Shown: positions 41,987 to 50,831, numbered from the stretch's first letter. The stretch is 64,000 nt of DNA from JACPVF01 sp964502095 (GCA_964502095.1 CAZCUF010000013.1:1-64000); one strand, 5' to 3'. The notes: generated by a model from the letters alone, not told the origin. Program-made: numbers and translations.

Positions 41987-42044
41987 CGCGACATTTATAT
42001 CGCTTTTGCAATGCGCGGCATAAATGCCGCGACACGGAGTCAAA

Positions 42045-42467
42045 ATGAAAATCTTAATCCTGCACGGACCAAATTTGAATCTGCTCGGAACGCGCGAACC
42101 TGATGTGTATGGCTCGCTGACGTTGGATAACATCAACAACAAATTGATCGCGTTGGGCAAAGAATTAGGCGCGGAAGTCACGTGCCTGCAATCGAATCAT
42201 GAGGGCGCGTTGATCGACGCTTTGCACGACGCGCGGACGTGGGCAAGCGGCGTGGTGTTCAACCCCGGCGGATACACTCATACATCCGTTGCGTTGCGCG
42301 ATGCGATCAGCGCGATTCAAATCCCTGTGATCGAAGTCCATATTTCAAATGTGTATGCGCGGGAGGAGTTTCGGCATACATCGTTGATCTCGGCTGTCTG
42401 CAAAGGAAAAATCATCGGGCTTGGGTGGAAATCGTACTCGCTGGCTTTACGCGCGTTGGTTGAATGA
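42045..42467 (+). CDS. aroQ: 3-dehydroquinate dehydratase, type II
   Basis: 140 residues; dehydrates 3-dehydroquinate. Type II signature ILILHGPNLNLLGTREPDVY with the catalytic Tyr, ARTWASGVVFNPGGYTHTSV, PVIEVHISNVYAREEFRHTS and GLGWKSYSLALRAL. ATG 42045 with GGAG is preferred to the codon at 42024. Completes the shikimate set of the region. Confidence 0.94.
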   Translation: MKILILHGPNLNLLGTREPDVYGSLTLDNINNKLIALGKELGAEVTCLQSNHEGALIDALHDARTWASGVVFNPGGYTHTSVALRDAISAIQIPVIEVHISNVYAREEFRHTSLISAVCKGKIIGLGWKSYSLALRALVE

Positions 42468-42603
42468 GTCTGCGAAGTTCGGCGGATAGATATTTTCAAG
42501 AGCAGGATACCCTGCGCCAAATGGCGGGAAATGACGATAGGCAATTCTGCCTACGCGGCGATAAGTAAGGTTGCGCTTCATCGCTTTGGGGAAAACTCAT
42601 AGA

Positions 42604-42978
42604 ATGGAACTATCAAAAACACGCATGAATATTTCTCCATTCCTATCTTTGAATCGCCCTTGCAATGAAACCTTGTCGTGGGTAAAGGCGCGTTTATCGC
42701 GCGCGGGCTTGCGCCCCATTCAGACTTTCGACCTGCACGCCGCGCGGAAAGGACTGCGTGACTGTCCCTGCCCGAATCATGGTGCGGAAGACTGCGACTG
42801 TCAAATAGTCATCCTGCTTGTGTATGGGAAGGCAGAGTCGCCCATCACCTTATGTCTTCATGGCAGTGGCGGACAAACCTGGCTTTCGATTGCGGATGAG
42901 CCGCGTTCACGTACTGATTCAAAATTGCTGGTTGGGATCAAACAGGCTCTGACGGCCTCTGTTTATATTCCGCAATAG
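42604..42978 (+). CDS. Conserved-looking small protein, unknown function
   Basis: About 124 residues (ATG 42604; 42625 and 42571 are alternatives). A helical N-terminal part (LSWVKARLSRAGLRPIQTFD) is followed by DCPCPNHGAEDCDCQIVILL with five Cys in 14 residues and a C-terminal TLCLHGSGGQTWLSIAD. A small metal or redox site is possible. It lies just ahead of the copper/redox region. Not assigned to a family. Confidence 0.6.
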   Translation: MELSKTRMNISPFLSLNRPCNETLSWVKARLSRAGLRPIQTFDLHAARKGLRDCPCPNHGAEDCDCQIVILLVYGKAESPITLCLHGSGGQTWLSIADEPRSRTDSKLLVGIKQALTASVYIPQ

Positions 42979-43129
42979 GCTAAATGGCTTAGCTTTCAAC
43001 AGGGCAAATTGCTCTCGGTGTTTTCTCTTGAATTCCCTATAATTGCAGGCTAAACCAATGCCTCATGTGTAATCCATGAGCGTGGTTTGACGTACGCACC
43101 AATCCAATTTTGATCAAAGGAGCAAAGAC

Positions 43130-43558
43130 ATGATATTTCGGAAAATTTTTATCGTACTGGCGGCTGTAAGCCTGTTGCTGACGGCTTGCGGCGGACAGCA
43201 ATCCGCTAAAACCACGGAGGTCACCATCAGGTTAACCGAGTTTGGCATCCAATCGTCTCTGACCGAATTCCAAACCGGGGTCCCTTATCATTTTGTGGTG
43301 ACGAATGCAGGCGTGGTCGAGCATGAATTCATGATCATGCCGCCGTTGATGGTGGATCAAATGGGAATGGCAATGAACATGGGCGAACTGGATGAAATGG
43401 CGCTGGCGATGATCCCAGCGAGTGAATTGTCCGCCGGGAAAACATCCTCCTTCGATTACACTTTCACTCAAGCGGCGCCCAACGGAACGCTCGAATTTTC
43501 CTGCCATACGCCGGGTCATTACGAAGCGGGCATGAAATTGCCGATTGTAGTAAAGTAG
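43130..43558 (+). CDS. Cupredoxin-like lipoprotein
   Basis: 142 residues. Lipobox LLLTACGG (Cys about residue 20), then a cupredoxin fold: TNAGVVEHEFMIMPP with the first His and SCHTPGHYEAGMKLPIVVK with Cys, His and Met in type-1 copper spacing. A Met-rich segment (MVDQMGMAMNMGELDEMALAM) lies between them and may bind Cu(I). It is probably an outer-face electron carrier or copper-binding protein. AAAGGAG precedes ATG. Confidence 0.85.
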   Translation: MIFRKIFIVLAAVSLLLTACGGQQSAKTTEVTIRLTEFGIQSSLTEFQTGVPYHFVVTNAGVVEHEFMIMPPLMVDQMGMAMNMGELDEMALAMIPASELSAGKTSSFDYTFTQAAPNGTLEFSCHTPGHYEAGMKLPIVVK

Positions 43559-43662
43559 ACTGATAATTTCCGATCCGGTTGTCTGGATCGGTACTGCGAG
43601 CTGAGAATCGGGCGTCAGAAAAACAAGACGCCTGATTTCGGCTTGATGATAAAAGGAAAGAT

Positions 43663-44433
43663 ATGTCTGCCGTCACTGCTCCCACCCGCCCCAAGCCAAA
43701 CATATTTCAGTGGATTGGAAATCATTGGTTTGCGGCATTCCTGACCGTCTATGGCGCCTGGGCGTTCGCACCTTTTCTCGCGCCCGTGTTTATGCACCTC
43801 GGCTGGACGGGCGCGGGAAAGTCGGTTTATTTCATTTATTCGTTCTTTTGTCACCAACTGCCAGAACGTTCCTTCTTTTGGTTTGGCAGGAAGACCATGT
43901 ATTCATTAACCGAGATTCAAGCCGTGTGGCAGAATACCGCCAACCCTATGCTCCTGCGCCAATTCATCGGCAACCAGGCGATGGGCTGGAAGGTGGCGTG
44001 GTCGGATCGCATGGTTTCCTTTTACACAAGCGTCTGGGTTTTTGCAGTCTTGTGGTATCCATTCCGACACAAGATAAAAACTTTAAGTTGGTGGGGCTTC
44101 GCTCTGCTTTTACTGCCGATGGCGCTGGATGGCGGGACGCACATGGTCAGCGATTTCGCAGGGATTGGAAACGGATTCCGTGATACAAATGCATGGCTGG
44201 CTCTGTTGACGAATCATGCCTTCTCTGCAACGTTCTACGCAGGCGACGCGCTTGGTTCGTTCAACTCGCTCTTGCGCTTCATCACTGGACTTTTGGCTGG
44301 TCTGGCAATCGTGTGGCTTGCTTTCCCCTATGTGTTTCAGTCGCAAGTTTACAATCAGCAATTGGACAAATTAAATTATGCCAAAGCCGTCGAGCAGATC
44401 CAAGCAAAAAATCAGAATCCTTCTGGCAGATGA
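43663..44433 (+). CDS. DUF2085 membrane protein
   Basis: 256 residues, five to six membrane segments, with the DUF2085 core FCHQLPERSFFWFGRKTMYS, IGNQAMGWKVAWSDRMVSFY, LPMALDGGTHM. The family's function is unknown. It overlaps the response-regulator gene by 56 bp. AAAGGAAAG precedes ATG. Confidence 0.85.
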   Translation: MSAVTAPTRPKPNIFQWIGNHWFAAFLTVYGAWAFAPFLAPVFMHLGWTGAGKSVYFIYSFFCHQLPERSFFWFGRKTMYSLTEIQAVWQNTANPMLLRQFIGNQAMGWKVAWSDRMVSFYTSVWVFAVLWYPFRHKIKTLSWWGFALLLLPMALDGGTHMVSDFAGIGNGFRDTNAWLALLTNHAFSATFYAGDALGSFNSLLRFITGLLAGLAIVWLAFPYVFQSQVYNQQLDKLNYAKAVEQIQAKNQNPSGR

Positions 44434-45067
44434 CCATCACCTCGTCCGCGCGGGGGTGAGGCAACTGCTTGAGAGCGCAACCGACCTCAAGGTGATTGCC
44501 GAGGCGGGGGATGGGGAAGAGGCGCAGAGTCTCATCCAAAAACACAAGCCCGATGTTGCCGTATTGGATATCCAAATGCCGAAAGCCAGCGGCATCGAAG
44601 TGACGCGTTGGGTGCGCGCGCATTTACTCGAAGTGGGCATATTGATCCTGACCGCGTACGACGACGACCCGTATGTGATGGCGGTCTTACAGGCGGGCGC
44701 GAACGGATACGTTCTCAAAACAGGGCAAGCCGATGAACTGATTCAAGCCGTGCGCGATGTATATGAGGGCAAGTCGGCGCTAGACCCTGCGATCACGCAC
44801 AAATTGATGTCCACAATTTTCAAAGGGACTGAGAAGAAAATCGTCGAGCCGCTGACCGACCGCGAATTGGATGTACTTCGTCTCGCCGCAAAAGGTTTCA
44901 CCAATAAAGCCATCGGCGTGCAACTCAGCATCAGCGACCGCACCGTGCAGGGACATCTCGCGCACGTTTTCGCCAAACTGCAAGCCAACAGCCGCACGGA
45001 GGCGGTTATGCGCGGCGTGGCTCTGGGTTTAATCTCGCAAAGTTCCGGTACGTTTGCGGAGGAGTGA
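44378..45067 (+). CDS. NarL/LuxR-family response regulator
   Basis: 229 residues: a receiver domain (IRILLADDHHLVRAGVRQLL, phospho-acceptor Asp in VAVLDIQMPKASGIE, TAYDDDPYV, YVLKTG) and a C-terminal LuxR helix-turn-helix (LTDRELDVLRLAAKGFTNKA, GVQLSISDRTVQGHLAHVFA, KL). Pairs with the kinase downstream. ATG 44378 lies inside the end of the DUF2085 gene, so translation may be coupled. Confidence 0.92.
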   Translation: MPKPSSRSKQKIRILLADDHHLVRAGVRQLLESATDLKVIAEAGDGEEAQSLIQKHKPDVAVLDIQMPKASGIEVTRWVRAHLLEVGILILTAYDDDPYVMAVLQAGANGYVLKTGQADELIQAVRDVYEGKSALDPAITHKLMSTIFKGTEKKIVEPLTDRELDVLRLAAKGFTNKAIGVQLSISDRTVQGHLAHVFAKLQANSRTEAVMRGVALGLISQSSGTFAEE

Positions 45068-45088
45068 TTCACCCTGCGAAAAGCGCCC

Positions 45089-46159
45089 ATGAAAAACAAC
45101 GAACAATCCCCCCGTTCCCTTTTTTGGCACAGCCTGACCTTGCGAATGATCGCAACGATCATCCTGCCGCTGACCCTGCTTTCGATGGTCATCGCGATTG
45201 GGAGCGTGATCGCTCATCGCGAGGAAATGCGCCTGCACCTGCCCGAAGAGGCATGGAAGGTCGTCACCGATCCCGCCTTGGAACTTACCCTGCTCGCGCC
45301 GTTGGTGTTGATTCCGCCGTTATTGTTTTCCGTTGCCGCGTTGTGGTTTACTGCGAAGCAGATCATCCAGCCGCTTCAAAAACTTGAGTCCAAAGCCGCG
45401 GCGCTGGCATGGGGCAACTTTGAAGCCATCGAAGAACCTGTCGGCGGTATTTCCGAAGTGCGGCATCTTCAAATGGAATTGACCGAAATGTCGCGCAAGG
45501 TCAAAGCCGCGCAGGAGGGATTGCATGACTACATCGGCGCGATCACTTCGGCGCAGGAAGAGGAGCGCTCAAGGCTTGCGCGCGAACTGCATGACGATAC
45601 CATTCAAGCCGTCATTGCACTGAAACAGCGCGTCCAGCTCGCGCAGAAATCCGTCAAAGAACAGAATGGCAGACAATCGCTTGGCGAACTGGAGACTCTC
45701 GCCGAACAAACGATAGAGAATCTGCGCCGCCTGACGCGGGCACTGCGTCCCATCTATCTCGAAGACCTGGGATTGGTCACCGCGCTGGAAATGCTGGGGC
45801 GGGAAATCAGCCAAGGCAATTCGCTGACTGTTGAATTTCAGAAAACGGGCGATGAACGCCGCCTCCCGCGTGAAGTGGAATTATCGCTGTATCGCATCGC
45901 GCAGGAGGCGCTCAATAATGTGGTCAAACATTCCAAAGCGACCCGCGCCGAGATGAAGATTACATTTGGCGACGCAGTCCTTCAGCTGGAAATCAATGAC
46001 AATGGCAGTGGATTCATCGCTCCCGCCAGTCCCACCGAATTCGCGCCTAATGGACATTTTGGATTGCTCGGCATTCACGAACGCGCCGACTTGATCGGAG
46101 CGAGGCTGGAGATTGAATCCGCTTTGGGGAGGGGGACCAGTTTGAAAGTCCGATTGTGA
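45089..46159 (+). CDS. NarX/DesK-like sensor histidine kinase
   Basis: 356 residues. Two membrane segments (about 18-42 and 65-90) bracket a very short external loop, then a HAMP-like linker, a HisKA_3 dimerisation domain with phospho-acceptor His 168 (RLARELHDDTIQAV), and an HATPase_c domain (YRIAQEALNNVVKHSKAT, LEINDNGSGF, GHFGLLGIHERADLIGA). The small sensor part suggests sensing within or near the membrane. It is cotranscribed with the regulator 22 bp upstream. Confidence 0.92.
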   Translation: MKNNEQSPRSLFWHSLTLRMIATIILPLTLLSMVIAIGSVIAHREEMRLHLPEEAWKVVTDPALELTLLAPLVLIPPLLFSVAALWFTAKQIIQPLQKLESKAAALAWGNFEAIEEPVGGISEVRHLQMELTEMSRKVKAAQEGLHDYIGAITSAQEEERSRLARELHDDTIQAVIALKQRVQLAQKSVKEQNGRQSLGELETLAEQTIENLRRLTRALRPIYLEDLGLVTALEMLGREISQGNSLTVEFQKTGDERRLPREVELSLYRIAQEALNNVVKHSKATRAEMKITFGDAVLQLEINDNGSGFIAPASPTEFAPNGHFGLLGIHERADLIGARLEIESALGRGTSLKVRL

Positions 46160-46285
46160 AGCGAAGAACGTCATAAGCTATATTGCCTGTTCCGAATCCC
46201 GTCATCCTGCGCTTATGCAGAGGCGGGATTTTATGTATCATATCGCTACAATCTTCTCGACAGAGATTATAGAAAGGAAGTCGAA

Positions 46286-46663
46286 ATGAAAAAAGTTAAT
46301 GGGTGGGTCGTCGGCGCCGTGATTGTCCTTATCGCCCTGTTCCTCTTCGGAGGCGGGATGATGTGGGGCAACCGCGGCTACGGCATGACACTTGTACCTG
46401 GCGCAAGTGCAGGTGTGGGCGGCTACGGCATGATGCACAGGGGCTTTTCTCCCCTGGGCTGGTTCGGCATGGGGCTTGGCATGATCTTCATGTGGCTTAT
46501 TCCCATCGGAATCGTTGCGCTCATTGGCTACGGCGCTGTGGCGCTGGCGCGGAATACTGGAATTAACACTCCCGCCGCATCCCTCGCGCCCTGCCCCCAT
46601 TGCGGAAAAGGCGCTCAAGCCGATTGGCAGAACTGCCCTTACTGCGGCAAAGCCTTGAAATAA
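46286..46663 (+). CDS. Membrane protein with C-terminal zinc ribbon
   Basis: 125 residues: two membrane segments (about 7-25 and 60-88) around a Gly/Met-rich loop (GMMWGNRGYGMTL, GGYGMMHRGF), and a C-terminal CPHCGK...CPYCGK zinc ribbon. The Met-rich external part may bind copper. AGGAAG precedes ATG. Ends at a strong terminator. Confidence 0.72.
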   Translation: MKKVNGWVVGAVIVLIALFLFGGGMMWGNRGYGMTLVPGASAGVGGYGMMHRGFSPLGWFGMGLGMIFMWLIPIGIVALIGYGAVALARNTGINTPAASLAPCPHCGKGAQADWQNCPYCGKALK

Positions 46664-46680
46664 AGTACCCTAACGTTCTC

Positions 46681-46711
46681 AAAATAGCCTATCGAAAAGA
46701 TAGGCTATTTT
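46681..46711 (+). terminator. Rho-independent terminator
   Basis: A perfect 13-bp stem (46681-46693 with 46699-46711), GAAAA loop, TTTT within the stem end. It closes the transcription unit of the two-component genes and the zinc-ribbon protein. Confidence 0.9.
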
Positions 46712-46895
46712 GCTTATATCGAATCAGGCTGAAAACCACTCGCACGCATTGTCCAAACGGCATACACTATTGGTACCTCTTACAAGGATTGATCGTGGAA
46801 TAGAAAAGCGATTCCTATGTTGATCTTTGATCCTTCAATGAAATTGCTTGTAATCGGCGCGCCGATTTGACGGCTGACAAAACAGGAGATGAAAA

Positions 46896-47183
46896 ATGAT
46901 GAACACTCAATATGTTACCCAAGTGAAAAGAGCGGAACTTTTATCGTCCTTTGGCGCTGGAATCCTGGGAGCCGGGATCGGGTTGTTGCTGGCAAATATA
47001 CTTGCTGGGTATGCGTTGCCTATCCTCTTGTTGGGGCTTATTTCACACAGCCTGGGAATGGCTCAAAAGCATCAACTGGAACAAGGCGAACATGCCTCCA
47101 TTTGGTGGGTGGAGTCTTTGTATTGGCTATGCTGGCTGATTCTGGCGGCATTGCTTGCCTATATCGTCATTCGCCAGCTTTAA
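46896..47183 (+). CDS. Small membrane protein, unknown function
   Basis: 95 residues with three predicted membrane segments (about 16-34, 37-52, 70-93) and a short loop HQLEQGEHASIWW. ACAGGAGATG before ATG supports the start. No family is recognised. Confidence 0.72.
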   Translation: MMNTQYVTQVKRAELLSSFGAGILGAGIGLLLANILAGYALPILLLGLISHSLGMAQKHQLEQGEHASIWWVESLYWLCWLILAALLAYIVIRQL

Positions 47184-47345
47184 TGTTGGCGAAAAGCCGA
47201 AAAACTTGACGAGCCGCCCAGTTGCCGCCTGCCCGAGCGAGTAAGCGCGTTTATTCCTATACCCGCGCTTGCCTGCGAGTTTTAGGGAACACCCCGACGC
47301 TTTCATGGCGGGAGATGTGAAACACCCTGCTGATGCGGATTAACC

Positions 47346-47378
47346 AGACTTCGGAAGTCTCCAGGGTTTCCGAAGTCT
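47346..47378 (+). terminator. Terminator-like hairpin in the 47184-47489 gap
   Basis: Perfect 11-bp stem AGACTTCGGAA/TTCCGAAGTCT, 11-nt loop, followed by TTGATG. The rest of this 306-bp gap has no ORF; CGTCATAAGCCAT at about 47389 resembles CGTCATAAGCTAT at about 46169. Confidence 0.6.
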
Positions 47379-47489
47379 TTGATGACATTCGTCATAAGCC
47401 ATTTGGCGCATGCTCCCATCCGCCGTACTGCGCTGGAGATAACTTAATTGTCAGACTACTATTGAGCCATCCGAACACGGAGGCTCAAT

Positions 47490-47936
47490 GTGTTTTCAAA
47501 AGCGCGTAAATTTATTTTCCTGTTGATCGTCCTTGCGCTGGCAGGCGCGGTAGTGTCTGCCTGCTCCACATCGAGTTCAAGCGAAGTTCATCTTGCCATG
47601 GCTCCAATGGATCAAATGCCGATGGACGTTCAGTCCGCGCCTGCTACGGTGAGGGAAGCCTATCAGTTCAACATCGCCAATCCTGATGTCATGCAGGACA
47701 TTCCCTGCTATTGCGGATGCGGCGATATCGGTCACACCTCCAATTACGATTGCTACGTCTCGGATGTGGATGCCAGCGGGAAGATCACCTTCGACAATCA
47801 CGCCCTCGGCTGTTCCATCTGCGTTGACATTACTCAAGATGTAATGCGTATGTTGCGCGATGGAAAAACTCCACAGGATGCCAGGGCATACGTAGACGCA
47901 ACATACTCCAAGTACGGACCCTCCAACATTCCTTGA
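47490..47936 (+). CDS. PCYCGC-motif lipoprotein
   Basis: 148 residues. Lipobox SACS (Cys about residue 25), a Met-rich stretch (MAPMDQMPMDVQ), then the family motif IPCYCGCGDIGHTSNYDCYV and a second Cys pair LGCSICVDITQDVMRML. PCYCGC proteins are known from Bacillota and others; a metal (copper) or thiol role is suspected but not established. The next gene starts 4 bp later. GGAGG lies before the start. Confidence 0.85.
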   Translation: MFSKARKFIFLLIVLALAGAVVSACSTSSSSEVHLAMAPMDQMPMDVQSAPATVREAYQFNIANPDVMQDIPCYCGCGDIGHTSNYDCYVSDVDASGKITFDNHALGCSICVDITQDVMRMLRDGKTPQDARAYVDATYSKYGPSNIP

Positions 47937-47940
47937 TCTT

Positions 47941-48444
47941 ATGAACCCGCGCTTCTCTCTTCTCCTCTTTTTGACGGCGGGACTGATCGTGGCATTCGCG
48001 CCTCTGCCAGTCCCGCCCGCCGCGCCTCAAACACGGACCTTCAAACTGGATGCGCGACAATTTGCCTATTCTCCCTCCGAACTTAAAGTCAACGCAGGTG
48101 ACACCGTCACGATCAAGCTGGTCAGTCAAGATGTGGCGCACGGACTCTACGTGGACGGCTACGATATTTCCGTCGAAGCCGACCCAGGTCAATCCGCCAC
48201 ATTGACCTTTATTGCCGACAAGCCAGGTTCCTTCCGTTTTCGATGCAACGTCACCTGCGGAGCCATGCATCCCTTCATGATCGGAAAGTTGACCGTTGGC
48301 GCAAACAACTGGCTCTATCGTTCTATTGGTCTTGCCGCTCTTGCGGTCATGGGCGTCTTTCCTCCCTTCGGCGTTGCTCAGGGCAGGCTTTCGTCTTTCC
48401 TCATCGAAAGAAAGACGAAAGAGGAAAGAATCAACGTCCGTTAA
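47941..48444 (+). CDS. CuA-type cupredoxin, COX2/NosZ-like, membrane-anchored
   Basis: 167 residues. N-terminal signal/anchor, a cupredoxin domain (TFKLDARQFAYSPSELKVNA, VAHGLYVDGYDI) and the CuA site FRCNVTCGAMHPFM (C-x3-C-x3-H-x2-M) with the upstream His. A C-terminal membrane segment follows, and a tail (PPFGVAQGRLSSFLIERKTK) that comes from dispersed repeat DNA (48364-48430). A binuclear CuA centre passes electrons in cytochrome oxidases and N2O reductase, but no catalytic subunit is here. Confidence 0.85.
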   Translation: MNPRFSLLLFLTAGLIVAFAPLPVPPAAPQTRTFKLDARQFAYSPSELKVNAGDTVTIKLVSQDVAHGLYVDGYDISVEADPGQSATLTFIADKPGSFRFRCNVTCGAMHPFMIGKLTVGANNWLYRSIGLAALAVMGVFPPFGVAQGRLSSFLIERKTKEERINVR

Positions 48445-48466
48445 TTACCATTTACCAATTACTCAA

Positions 48467-49858
48467 ATGGAACTCACCCGCCTGCCTCTCCTCAAATCCG
48501 CTCTCAAAAGCCGTTATCCGCAACTGGCAGTCTTCATCGTTATGTTGGTCGGCTACATCTTCGCCATCCTCGCGGGACTCATCGGCACGCCTGTCGGCAG
48601 TCACAACTTCAGCATTGTCTTTGTATGGATCGCATGGTGGGCGATCCTGATCCTCGTGGCAGTCCCTTTCTTCGGGCGCGGATGGTGCGCTGTCTGCCCG
48701 ATCCCGCTTCCAGGGGAGTGGTTACAACGCGGCGCGGTGCTAGGTCCTGATAAGAATCGTTGGTCGAGTAGTGACGCTGTTGGTCGAGTAGGACGAAGTC
48801 CGTATCGAGACCAGGCGTCACATATCGAGACCAAATGGCTCAACCTCCGCGTGCCAAAGATATTTCGCAACATCTGGCTGCAAAATATTTCATTTCTGCT
48901 TCTCGCTCTCTTCAGCAGTGTTCTGCTCACAACCCCAAACATCACAGGCATTGTGCTTGCCGCCATGCTCTTCGCCGCCATCGGGTTGAGCATGATCTTC
49001 GAGCGCCGCTCATTTTGCCGTTATCTCTGTCCCGTTGGCGGATTTATCGGACTGTACTCTCAAACTGCTCCGATCGAATTACGGATCAAAGACAAACAAA
49101 TCTGCGTGAAGTGCGAAGGCAAACCTTGCTACAACGGTTCATCGGCAGGCTACGGCTGTCCGTGGGATGTCTTCCCCGGCGGGCTAGCGAAGAACACCTA
49201 CTGCGGCTTGTGCATGGAATGTATTCGCACCTGCCCGCGCGATAATATCGCTGTCAATCTTCGTCCTTTCTCCGCCGATCTCGCCAAACCCTCCACGCGT
49301 ATGGATGAAGCCTTCAAAGCCTTTATCATGCTTGGCTCGGCAATGATTTATGCGGGAGTCCTGTTGGGTCCATGGGGTGTATTCAAAGACGCGGCATACA
49401 GCGTCGGCTCAAGCGCGTGGTTTGTCTATGCGGCTGTATTTCTTGGGATTATCTTCCTCATCATGCCGTCGCTTTTTGCGCTTTGCATTCTGCGTTTTGA
49501 TAACATCAACGTCTTCAAAAAACAATTCGCTCAATTCTCCAATTCTCTTATTCCCCTTGGTCTGATGTTCTGGGTGGCATTCAGTTTGTCCTTTGTTCTT
49601 ACCAACGCATCCTACGTCCTTGCCGCTTTATCTGATCCGCTTGGTCTTGGCTGGAATCTTTTTGGAACAGCAAATACAACATGGCAGCCCATACTTACTT
49701 CCATCCTTGCGCCCGCGCAGACATTGGCGCTGGTCGGCGGATTGATCTGGTCTGCGCGCACTGCGCAAAAAGCCGCAAGTGAAACTCGCACATCGCCCAT
49801 CCCCATCGTCGTGTATTGTTTCATCCTCACCTCGGTCATGCTCTGGTTATTGCTATGA
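48467..49858 (+). CDS. Membrane polyferredoxin, NapH/NosR-like
   Basis: 463 residues. About ten membrane segments; first Cys cluster GRGWCAVCPIPLPGEWL, then RRSFCRYLCPVGGFIGLYS, and a 4Fe-4S part (ICVKCEGKPCYNG, YGCPWDVFPG, YCGLCMECIRTCPRDNIAV). Such proteins carry electrons across the membrane to periplasmic partners. Residues about 98-123 (RWSSSDAVGRVGRSPYRDQA..) are encoded by a nested palindromic repeat (48761-48833) in a loop. ATG 48467 is chosen; the sequence just upstream is AATTACC-type heptamers and lacks a Shine-Dalgarno. It overlaps the next gene by ATGA. Confidence 0.88.
   Translation: MELTRLPLLKSALKSRYPQLAVFIVMLVGYIFAILAGLIGTPVGSHNFSIVFVWIAWWAILILVAVPFFGRGWCAVCPIPLPGEWLQRGAVLGPDKNRWSSSDAVGRVGRSPYRDQASHIETKWLNLRVPKIFRNIWLQNISFLLLALFSSVLLTTPNITGIVLAAMLFAAIGLSMIFERRSFCRYLCPVGGFIGLYSQTAPIELRIKDKQICVKCEGKPCYNGSSAGYGCPWDVFPGGLAKNTYCGLCMECIRTCPRDNIAVNLRPFSADLAKPSTRMDEAFKAFIMLGSAMIYAGVLLGPWGVFKDAAYSVGSSAWFVYAAVFLGIIFLIMPSLFALCILRFDNINVFKKQFAQFSNSLIPLGLMFWVAFSLSFVLTNASYVLAALSDPLGLGWNLFGTANTTWQPILTSILAPAQTLALVGGLIWSARTAQKAASETRTSPIPIVVYCFILTSVMLWLLL
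48761..48833 (+). repeat. Nested hairpin element in frame inside the polyferredoxin gene
   Basis: Outer arm: TGGTCGAGTAGTGACGC (48761-) ... GCGTCACATATCGAGACCA (-48833). Inside it lies a complete second element, TGGTCGAGTAGGACGAAGTC to TATCGAGACCA (48781-48813). Both share the heads of the composite elements at 27005 and 29749. Together they are 73 bp, and with the flanks the reading frame is kept. Confidence 0.85.
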
Positions 49859-50823
49859 AACGCTCGGAACTCCTCTCAAGGCTTATCGTCGCGGTGGCAG
49901 TCATCGGCGTAGTTGGAGCGCCGCTCTATCTTTGGTCGCGCACGCCCATCATCCACGCGCGCATGGCAGAGAACGGCGGCTGGAATCCCGATGTCCTCCA
50001 AGCGGAAGTGGGCAAACCGCTTCATTTGAAACTGACATCCGACGATGTGATGCACGGCTTTGCGGTGGGTCAAATGGACATGGACGCAGTGAATGTCGAG
50101 CCTGGCAAAGTCGCCAATATCACGTTGACCTTCGACAAGCCTGGGATTTACACCTTCTACTGTACGCGCTGGTGCGGACTCAATCACTGGCGGATGCGCG
50201 GCACGATAGAAGTGAGCGGTTCACCTTCGGATGTTCAGCCTGCTACTGTTCCCCTCTACGTTTCCCTCAACCTCGATATTGACGCTCCGCACGACGCGCC
50301 CGTTGTACCAATTAATAAACCGTCGGCGGTTCGCGGTCAATTACTGGAAACCAATTTTCCAATTGACCAATCCCCCGAATACTATCGTTCGCATTCACCC
50401 TATCAAGTATTCACTGATTTATCTAACACATCTCTTACCGAATCCCAACGATGGGATGTGGTTGCCTATCTCTGGCAATCCAACACAACCTCCGAATCAC
50501 TCGCCAACGGGAAGCAACTCTACGCCCAAAACTGCGCCGCTTGTCACGGCGAAAACGGCGCAGGCGACGGAGTCTTTGCCGACGATCTTGCCGATGCTGG
50601 CGAGTCATCCATGCAAACAATGGAAGGCGCAATAGACATGATGATGCAAAGCCCTGTGGATTTCACCGACCCCGCGCGGATGCTCGGCGCAAGTCCCGCA
50701 CTACTACAAGGGAAAATTCTGCGCGGCGGCATGGGCACGGGTATGCCCATGTGGGGCTCGATCTTCACCGAAGAACAAATCTGGGACTTGATCGCCTACA
50801 TCTATTCGTTCCAGTTCGAATAA
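49855..50823 (+). CDS. CuA domain-cytochrome c fusion, cytochrome oxidase subunit II-like
   Basis: 322 residues. N-terminal membrane anchor (about 10-28), a CuA cupredoxin domain (VMHGFAVGQMD; YTFYCTRWCGLNHWRMRGTI, C-x3-C-x3-H-x2-M), an Asn/Pro linker, then a cytochrome c domain with CAACHGENGAGDGVFADDL and distal Met in MGTGMPMWG. It could take electrons from a quinol or cytochrome source to an unknown acceptor. ATG 49855 overlaps the previous stop. No heme-copper subunit I is in the window. Confidence 0.88.
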   Translation: MKRSELLSRLIVAVAVIGVVGAPLYLWSRTPIIHARMAENGGWNPDVLQAEVGKPLHLKLTSDDVMHGFAVGQMDMDAVNVEPGKVANITLTFDKPGIYTFYCTRWCGLNHWRMRGTIEVSGSPSDVQPATVPLYVSLNLDIDAPHDAPVVPINKPSAVRGQLLETNFPIDQSPEYYRSHSPYQVFTDLSNTSLTESQRWDVVAYLWQSNTTSESLANGKQLYAQNCAACHGENGAGDGVFADDLADAGESSMQTMEGAIDMMMQSPVDFTDPARMLGASPALLQGKILRGGMGTGMPMWGSIFTEEQIWDLIAYIYSFQFE

Positions 50824-50831
50824 TGCGTAAT

